Assembly: GCF_001641335.1 (NCBI RefSeq)
Contig: NZ_LVEM01000004.1
Coordinates: 1 to 64,000, forward strand
Source of the DNA: Bradyrhizobium stylosanthis
GTDB taxonomy: Bacteria; Pseudomonadota; Alphaproteobacteria; Rhizobiales; Xanthobacteraceae
Length of the DNA: 64,000 nucleotides
Direction of reading: 5' to 3'
Below are positions 58,613 to 64,000 of the stretch, in pieces (within the stretch, counting starts at the first letter, position 1; every line of letters starts with the position of its first letter). The notes under the pieces are model-generated. The model had not been told where the DNA came from. It worked only from the letters and a program-made list of their open reading frames with translations, and did not search any database. Both the position numbers and the translations under genes were made by a program.

Positions 58613-59256
58613 GCGAAAAACTCCGCGTTCTCCTCACCGGCTTCGGTCCGTTTCCCGGCGCGCCCTATAACCCGACCCAGCCGCTGGTGGCACGGCTGAC
58701 CCAACTGCGTCGGCCGGCGCTCGACGGCGTCACGATCGCCAGCCACATCTTCCCGGTCACCTATGCCGCGGTCGACCGGCAATTGCCGCAGGTGCTGGCG
58801 CAGGAGAAGCCGGATGCGCTGCTGATGTTCGGCCTCGCGGCACGCACGCCGTATTTGCGGATCGAGACCCGGGCGCGCAACGCCGTCACCATGCTGTGGC
58901 CCGATGCCGCCAACACCCGCTCCAGCAAGCGCGGCATCGCAGGCGCCGCGGACGCAATGACGTTCGGCCCACACACGGCACGGCTGCTGCGCGCCGCGCG
59001 TCTCACCGGCATCGACGCCCGCGCCTCGCGCGATGCCGGCGCCTATCTCTGCAATTATTTGAGCTGGCGCGCGATCGAGAATGTCAGGGCGGGCGGCCCG
59101 GGGCTCGCCGCTTTCATCCACATTCCCCTGCTGGCACGCAGCGGCGCGGTGCGCCGCAAGGGAGCGCCGCGGATCACGCTGGAGGAATTGGTGGATGCCG
59201 GGGAAGCGATGCTGATGGAGATGGTGCAGCTGGCGCGGAAGGAACGCGTTTCGTAG
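58609..59256 (+). CDS. pcp: Pyroglutamyl-peptidase I-like (C15) protein
   Basis: This 215-residue protein has the C15 layout: TGFGPFPGAPYNPT near residue 10, the expected catalytic Glu in LRIETRARN (E86), Cys in GAYLCNYLSW (C148) and His in FIHIPL (H171), so the triad is intact. It should remove N-terminal pyroglutamate from peptides. ATGA overlap with meaB suggests co-translation, though there is no known functional link. A diverged family B repeat follows at 59252. Confidence 0.87.
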   Translation: MSEKLRVLLTGFGPFPGAPYNPTQPLVARLTQLRRPALDGVTIASHIFPVTYAAVDRQLPQVLAQEKPDALLMFGLAARTPYLRIETRARNAVTMLWPDAANTRSSKRGIAGAADAMTFGPHTARLLRAARLTGIDARASRDAGAYLCNYLSWRAIENVRAGGPGLAAFIHIPLLARSGAVRRKGAPRITLEELVDAGEAMLMEMVQLARKERVS

Positions 59257-59339
59257 GTGGGCAAAGGCGCCCTTGCGCCGTGCCCACCATCTCTCTCGAT
59301 CGTGGAAAATACGCGGGCACGCTACGCTTTGCCCCTACG
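59252..59339. repeat. Palindromic repeat related to family B (diverged copy)
   Basis: CGTAGGTGGGCAAAGGCGCC at the left and GCTACGCTTTGCCCCTACG at the right are recognisably the two arms of the repeat at 41026, but with mismatches and a different middle part. The left end overlaps the stop region of the pyrrolidone-peptidase-like gene. Confidence 0.75.
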
Positions 59340-59449
59340 GCACCGTCTCTGCGGTAAACATTTAACCCTACCGCGAACAATCCTCACGTCCCCCTCCGCC
59401 CTGCGCTACCTAACTGCCGCGGACCCCCGCGTCCGCCGGAGGACGCGTC

Positions 59450-60820
59450 ATGGACCTCAATCGCCGTCATCTCATCGGAGCTTCAACCGCCGGTATCGCG
59501 GGCGCGCTCGCCATGCCGGCCGATGCCGCGCGCGCGGCGCCGCTGACGTCGCTGCTCGGCCGCGATGCCACGCAATACGGCGTGCGGCCCGGCAGCAGCG
59601 AGGATCAGACCCGCGCGCTGCAGCGCGCGATCGACGAGGCCGCGCGGGCGCAAATGCCCCTCGCCTTGCCGCCCGGCATCTACCGCTGCGGATTGCTGCG
59701 CCTGCCGAACGGCGCACAACTGATCGGCGTGCGCGGCGCGACCAAATTCGTCTTCACCGGCGGCGCCTCGGCGATCCAGAGCGACGGCGCCGATGCGATC
59801 GGCCTCACCGGCATCACCTTCGACGGCGCCGGCATTCCGCTGCCGACGCGGCGCGGCCTGATCCACGTCCTCGGCGGGCGCGACGTGCGCATCACCGATT
59901 GCGAGATCACGAATTCGGGCGGCAGCGGCATCTGGCTCGAGCAGGTCGCCGGTGACATCTCCGGCAATATCCTTGGCAATATCGCGGTGACGGCGGTGGT
60001 CTCGTTCGACGCCAAAGGCCTCAGCGTGTCCCGCAACACCATTTCAGGCACCAACGACAACGGCATCGAGATCCTGCGCACCGCGATCGGCGACGACGGC
60101 ACGCTGGTCGCCGACAACCGCATCGAGAACATCAAGGCCGGTCCCGGCGGCTCAGGACAGTACGGCAACGCCATCAACGCCTTCCGCGCCGGCAACGTGA
60201 TCGTGCGCGGCAACCGCATCAGGAATTGCGACTACTCCGCGGTGCGCGGCAACTCGGCCTCGAACATCCATATATCAGGCAACAGCGTCAGCGACGTGCG
60301 CGAGGTCGCGCTCTATTCGGAGTTTGCGTTCGAGGCCGCTGTGATCGCCAACAACACCGTCGATGGCGCCGCCGTCGGCGTCTCCGTCTGCAATTTCAAC
60401 GAGGGCGGCCGCATCGCGGTGGTCCAGGGCAACATCATCCGCAACCTGATCCCGAAACGCCCCATAGGCACTGCGCCCGATGACGATGCCGGCGTCGGCA
60501 TCTACATCGAGGCGGATTCATCCGTGACCGGGAACGTGATCGAGAACGCGCCGTCCTACGGCATCGTCGCCGGCTGGGGCAAATATCTGCGCGACGTCGC
60601 CATCACCGGCAACGTGATCCGCAGGGCCCTGGCCGGCGTCGGCGTCTCCGTGGTGCCCGGCGCCGGCACCGCACTCGTCAACAACAACATGATCTCGGAA
60701 ACCCCGCGCGGCGCCGTGGTCGGCCTCGACCACGCGCGAGCGGTGACATCGGACCTGTCGGCCGACGGCGCGCAGCGTTTTGCGCAGGTGGTGATCGGCG
60801 GGAATGCAGTGCGGCGGTAG
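59450..60820 (+). CDS. Tat-exported right-handed beta-helix repeat protein (TIGR03808 type)
   Basis: This 456-residue protein starts MDLNRRHLIG with a twin-arginine signal and Ala-rich h-region (to about residue 30). It has a GVRPGSSEDQTRALQRAIDE pectate-lyase-like entry and then many about 23-residue beta-helix turns (SGNILGN, VSRNTISG, VADNRIENI, ITGNVIRR). This matches TIGR03808. Beta-helix proteins often bind or cleave polysaccharide, but no catalytic set is seen. The minus-strand gene at 60851 is convergent to it. Confidence 0.88.
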   Translation: MDLNRRHLIGASTAGIAGALAMPADAARAAPLTSLLGRDATQYGVRPGSSEDQTRALQRAIDEAARAQMPLALPPGIYRCGLLRLPNGAQLIGVRGATKFVFTGGASAIQSDGADAIGLTGITFDGAGIPLPTRRGLIHVLGGRDVRITDCEITNSGGSGIWLEQVAGDISGNILGNIAVTAVVSFDAKGLSVSRNTISGTNDNGIEILRTAIGDDGTLVADNRIENIKAGPGGSGQYGNAINAFRAGNVIVRGNRIRNCDYSAVRGNSASNIHISGNSVSDVREVALYSEFAFEAAVIANNTVDGAAVGVSVCNFNEGGRIAVVQGNIIRNLIPKRPIGTAPDDDAGVGIYIEADSSVTGNVIENAPSYGIVAGWGKYLRDVAITGNVIRRALAGVGVSVVPGAGTALVNNNMISETPRGAVVGLDHARAVTSDLSADGAQRFAQVVIGGNAVRR

Positions 60821-60850
60821 ACGCCGCCCCTCGCCTTCAGCTTCCAGACG

Positions 60851-61624
60851 CTAGAACGCGTTCCGAAGCAGGGGGTACTTCGCTTGCAGGCCGTCGAGGC
60901 TAAGGGTGAATTCGACGACGCGCTCGGGAGCCGCGACGATTTCGGCGGCGGGCGGGGCGAATTGCGGCAGGAGCGCTGCCATCGCAGCGGGGGCCTTGAT
61001 GGCAGGTGCTGCGACCGGTGCCGGTGCGGCAGGTTCGGCGAACGGCAACCTCACGGCAGGCGCAGTGCGCGGCGCCATCGCGGCAGGCGCTGCGGACGGC
61101 GGCCTCACGACGGGCGCCGTCATCAGCGGCGCCCTTGCCGCGGGAGCCTTGAGAGGCGGGACGGCGGCGGGTGCGGTAAATGATGCCACGGTAACGGGCG
61201 CGGGCGGTGCGCTTGGAGCCGCCGGCACGAGCGGGGCCTCGGTGACTTCGGCCAGAACATCCGGCTTGGGATCGAGCCTGACCGGCATGGCGGTCTCGGG
61301 GGCGATGTGGACGGCCTTCGGCTGCACGGTGTCGCGCGGAAACACGCGGGGCATCGTCGCCGGCGACCAGCCGAAGGCGGAGGTGACGCTTGCGGCCGCC
61401 GCTGCGACGTCCCCGCCGGTGGCGATGGCGCGCCAGGTCTGGACCGCGCGCTTGGCTTCCTGGATGTTTTCGAGAAAGGCGAGTTCGGAGTGATAGCGGC
61501 GCCAGCGTCCGGTCTCGAACATTTCGGACAGATGTTCCAGCCGCTGTTCGGCGAGAGCGCACCAGCGTGCCGCGACCTCGCGGCTGCAACCCGCAGCGCT
61601 CATTAACTCTTGGCGATGTGTCAT
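60851..61624 (-). CDS. Protein with conserved N-terminus and Ala/Pro-rich repeats (TIGR03809-like)
   Basis: This 257-residue protein has a helical N-terminal 85 residues (CSREVAARWCALAEQRLEHL), then a long Ala/Pro/Val low-complexity region with recurring APxxAP units, and a short conserved end (LSLDGLQAKYPLLRNAF). The N-terminal domain fits TIGR03809 as I recall it, a family found beside TIGR03808. The ATG at 61622-61624 is used; a TTG further up is less likely. Length of the repeat region probably varies between strains. Function unknown. Confidence 0.75.
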   Translation of the reverse strand: MTHRQELMSAAGCSREVAARWCALAEQRLEHLSEMFETGRWRRYHSELAFLENIQEAKRAVQTWRAIATGGDVAAAAASVTSAFGWSPATMPRVFPRDTVQPKAVHIAPETAMPVRLDPKPDVLAEVTEAPLVPAAPSAPPAPVTVASFTAPAAVPPLKAPAARAPLMTAPVVRPPSAAPAAMAPRTAPAVRLPFAEPAAPAPVAAPAIKAPAAMAALLPQFAPPAAEIVAAPERVVEFTLSLDGLQAKYPLLRNAF

Positions 61625-62108
61625 GAACCAGCCCGTAGGGAGAAAACACGGACGCGGGGGACGCAACGCGCACGAATCAATTTAGAAGCGACATGAATAT
61701 TTTGTGGAAAAGTTTTGACTTGTCCAGCAACGACACGCCGTTCGTCATGAAACACCGTAGTCGTGCGGACATTTCCTGTGTTTTCGAGTCAAGCTTCGCG
61801 CAAGCATGACCGACTTGCGCGGCACCTGATGAACGCTCGCGCCCGGCGCAGCCGTGATCGCTCAACCGGAAGCTGACCTCGAACATCGCTTCAAGGAATC
61901 GGATGCTCAAAAAGAAAAGACCCGTCCGGGGGGACAACCGGACGGGTCGAGCCATATGGGCGCTTGGGGTGGATGGGCGCTCGCGCCTGATATGACTGAT
62001 GGGGAGGGATGACCGCTCCCACATAATTTGGTCGTGCTAGCGGGCTGAACGTTCAATGCGGCGTTCGAATTTTTAACCCTTGGCGCGCGCGCAAGGTTGT
62101 CGCAGCCG
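61625..62108. other. 484-base region without a gene, holding one terminator
   Basis: Between two minus-strand genes. Apart from the terminator at 61907-61948 I see nothing coding. The segment 61680-61800 is relatively AT-rich and may carry the promoter of the TIGR03809-like gene, but no clear -35/-10 pair stands out. GGGAGGGATGACCGCTCCC near 62001-62019 is a small imperfect palindrome. Confidence 0.5.
61907..61948 (-). terminator. Rho-independent terminator of the subtilase gene
   Basis: On the minus strand GACCCGTCCGG (61948 to 61938 complement) pairs with its complement across an 8-base loop (arms 61919-61929 and 61938-61948), an 11-bp perfect stem followed by TCTTTTCTTTTTG. It lies about 160 bases after the stop of the S8 peptidase gene, the only gene reading towards it on this strand. 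Confidence 0.85.
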
Positions 62109-63800
62109 CTATCGCGTCGCCGGCCTATCCGCCTGAGAAATCGCGGCTTTATCGCCTGCACTGGAGAGCGAAGGCTGCTCGATCGCGCGGATGCCGGGCT
62201 CGTCGCGACGCTTGTCGGCGTCTTCACGTTTTGTTGTACCGGACGCAGCCGCAACGGGCGTCGCGTTGTCGGCGGGAACAGCCATCACCGCAGCAAATGC
62301 ATCGGCCTCGCCGTCGCCGAACAGATCATCGCGTCCGGGTGAACCGAGATCGCGCGCGGTCTTCGCGAGCGTCATGCGCAGCGCTTCCGGCTTCAGGGTG
62401 TAGTTGCGCTCGAGCAGCAAGGCGGCGACGCCGGAGACATAGGCGGCCGAGAACGAGGTCCCCGAGGTCATCTGGTATTTGCCGTCGGGCGCCGGCAGGA
62501 AGATGTCCACGCCGGGCGCGGCCAGCGCAATGTAATTGCCGCGGTTGGACGCCGGGAACAATCTGTCCTGCTGGTCGGTCGCGCTGACCGCAATCACGTT
62601 GGGATTGGCGGCAGGATAGAGCGGCGGCGATTTCGCACCGGCATTGCCGGCCGCCGCGATCAGCACGAGCCCGCGCGCGGCGGTCGCCGCGATGGCGCGC
62701 TCGATCACCGCGTCCTTGGGACCGGCGAAGCTCATGTTGACGATCTGCGCGCCGTGCTCGGCGGCATAATTCAGCGAGCGCAGGATGATGTAGGACGAGC
62801 TCTCGGCGCCGCCCGTGGTGCCGCCGAAGGCGCGGATGGCGATGATGCGCGCCTCGGGCGCGCTTCCCATCAGCTTGGCATGCGCCACGATGGCGCCGGC
62901 GATGCCGGTGCCGTGAACGTGCGGCCCCTCGGCGCTGCCGAGCGCATCGAAATTGTCGGAGACGGAATTGGCGAGCTCGGGGTGTTTGGCGTCGATGCCG
63001 GAATCGATCACGGCAACCGTCACGTTGGCGCCATGCGCCAGCGTATGGGCCTGCGGCAGGCGGAGTTTGGCCAGGGCATATTGCGCGGGATCGCCCTCGG
63101 TCGGCGTGCTCGCCTTCTGGTCCTGGAGCACATAGCGGAAGTTCGGCTGCACCGAGCGCACGCTGCCGTCGGCGGCGAATTCACGCCGCGCGGTCTCGAA
63201 GGGCCGGCCATCGGTGATGCGGAACAGGCCGAAGGTCGCCCCGATCAGCGGAAAATTCTCGGATGCGATGCGCGAAAGGCCGTGGCGGCGCGCGAGCTGG
63301 TCGGTCTCGGTCACCGACAGGGCGCCGTCGATCTCGGCGACGAATTCGTTGGCAAAGCTGCGCAGGTTCACCGCGACAGGCGTGTTGTTGTTGCTGCGCC
63401 CCTTGCCGGCGCTCTTCTTGCCCGATTTGCCGGTCCCATCACCGCCCGCGTTTGGCTGCGCCAGGCATTCGCCGTCCCCGTCCCGATAGGGCGCGGAGCA
63501 GGACGGATAAAGGTTCGGCGAATAACGCGCATAAGGCAGCACTGGCGTCGTGCCGACGCGGCCTATGGTGGTGGTATGCGGGATCGCAGGGATGGCCCGC
63601 GGGCCGGGCGCAACGGCGGCCGCCCGCGCAGCGATGTTCGGCGAGATCGTCGGTATGCGCGAGGGAACGCTGATCGTCGGCGTGCGCATGATCGCCTGCG
63701 CCTGTGCGACCTCGACGCCAAGGCTGGCGGCGAGCAGCAGCACGGCTCCGACCGAGGCGTAGGCCGCGGCTCGCAACTTACTCTCGGACTTGCGCGTCAT
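62109..63800 (-). CDS. Exported S8-family (subtilisin-like) serine peptidase
   Basis: This 563-residue protein has a signal peptide (to about residue 36, EVAQAQA), a Pro-rich and then Gly/Lys/Ser/Asn-rich N-terminal region (SGKKSAGKGRSNNN near 126), a putative propeptide-like segment (NEFVAEIDGALSVTETDQLA near 151) and the catalytic domain. The triad is complete: D266 (AVIDSGID), H296 (VHGTGIAG) and S449 (TSGTSFSAA), with oxyanion N385 (AAGNAG). Two Cys (101, 112) may pair. The 3' neighbour on the same strand is the truncated gene at the window edge, which reads into it. Confidence 0.92.
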   Translation of the reverse strand: MTRKSESKLRAAAYASVGAVLLLAASLGVEVAQAQAIMRTPTISVPSRIPTISPNIAARAAAVAPGPRAIPAIPHTTTIGRVGTTPVLPYARYSPNLYPSCSAPYRDGDGECLAQPNAGGDGTGKSGKKSAGKGRSNNNTPVAVNLRSFANEFVAEIDGALSVTETDQLARRHGLSRIASENFPLIGATFGLFRITDGRPFETARREFAADGSVRSVQPNFRYVLQDQKASTPTEGDPAQYALAKLRLPQAHTLAHGANVTVAVIDSGIDAKHPELANSVSDNFDALGSAEGPHVHGTGIAGAIVAHAKLMGSAPEARIIAIRAFGGTTGGAESSSYIILRSLNYAAEHGAQIVNMSFAGPKDAVIERAIAATAARGLVLIAAAGNAGAKSPPLYPAANPNVIAVSATDQQDRLFPASNRGNYIALAAPGVDIFLPAPDGKYQMTSGTSFSAAYVSGVAALLLERNYTLKPEALRMTLAKTARDLGSPGRDDLFGDGEADAFAAVMAVPADNATPVAAASGTTKREDADKRRDEPGIRAIEQPSLSSAGDKAAISQADRPATR

Positions 63801-63815
63801 CGGATCGAAGGCGCC

Positions 63816-64000
63816 CTACGGCGCCGCGACGGCGAGGTTGACGAACTTCTCGCGCTGCATTCTGCCGAGCAGCGCGGCGAGCTCGTCCTGGCTCATCGCC
63901 TTGTCGAACTGGAGGCGGAACATGCCGCCCTTGGCATCGCCGATGATCGACGCCTGATAGCTGTCGAGCAACGCCGTGATGTCGGCAACACGCGCTTCGG
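63816..64000 (-). CDS. 3' end of a gene upstream of the subtilase (partial)
   Basis: An open frame enters from the right edge and stops at TAG (complement of 63816-63818). The visible 61 residues include EARVADITALLDSYQASIIG, GGMFRLQFDKAMSQDEL and REKFVNLAVAAP. The subtilase ATG is 15 bases beyond its stop, so they share an operon. In bradyrhizobia this position is often held by an anti-sigma/membrane regulator gene; the fragment is too short to confirm. Confidence 0.7.
   Translation of the reverse strand, partial: EARVADITALLDSYQASIIGDAKGGMFRLQFDKAMSQDELAALLGRMQREKFVNLAVAAP

Noticed and set aside
1..64000. tRNA, rRNA, insertion sequences, prophage and toxin-antitoxin genes
   Set aside because: I looked for their typical sequences and found none that I could support by eye; a dedicated RNA search was not possible.

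Overview
The window is high-GC, gene-dense chromosome and looks like an alphaproteobacterium of the Bradyrhizobium/Nitrobacteraceae group. The grounds are: a Ros/MucR regulator; alphaproteobacterial DUF1491, DUF2336 and DUF5330 proteins; a TIGR03808/TIGR03809-type pair; several tripartite-tricarboxylate (TTT) receptors; candidate CtrA and FixK/FNR boxes; and several families of intergenic palindromic repeats typical of that group. The genus is inferred from memory of protein families, not from a search. I saw no tRNA, rRNA, CRISPR array, insertion sequence or phage gene.

Layout. 1-742: 3' end of a repeat-rich hydrophilic protein. 797-6269: amino-acid ABC transporter operon with a PLP enzyme, divergent from an IclR regulator. 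6440-9268: a GFA protein, a DUF1259 protein and an ATP-grasp-like protein. 9316-14941: Cu/Ag efflux operon (Met-rich protein, FixH/YtkA-like protein, CusB, CusA) behind a FixK/FNR-type box at the right place for a class II promoter. 14993-20329: probable aromatic-compound catabolic cluster (TTT receptor, extradiol dioxygenase, quinone-oxidoreductase-like enzyme, GntR regulator, FAH-family hydrolase, DUF1185) in which the same 12-bp palindrome lies in both promoter regions. 20345-22115: metallo-beta-lactamase-fold hydrolase divergent from a LysR gene. 22265-29298: unassigned organic-acid cluster (DASS transporter, CaiB CoA-transferase, citryl-CoA-lyase-like enzyme, LigI-like amidohydrolase, LysR, MFS transporter).

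29315-46816 is mainly envelope, cell-cycle and housekeeping: lipoprotein, DUF2336 gene with a perfect CtrA box, DUF1491, peptidoglycan-binding protein overlapping a membrane PAS histidine kinase, DUF5330, SufE, MucR, GT39 and GT87 membrane glycosyltransferases, class II aldolase, M20 dipeptidase, HerA-like ATPase and two small DUF proteins. 47060-48790 is folP-folB-folK. 48872-58612 carries methylmalonyl-CoA mutase (mutA, mutB) and its chaperone GTPase meaB, with a GFA gene wedged between the mutase genes and a complete TTT transporter between mutB and meaB. 58609-64000 holds a pyroglutamyl-peptidase-like gene, a Tat-exported beta-helix protein and its neighbour, a subtilase and the end of one more gene.

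The most interesting leads are the oxygen-type control site on the copper operon, the two catabolic clusters at 16-20 kb and 22-29 kb, the CtrA-type sites near the DUF2336 and kinase genes, and a MucR protein that lacks one expected zinc ligand.
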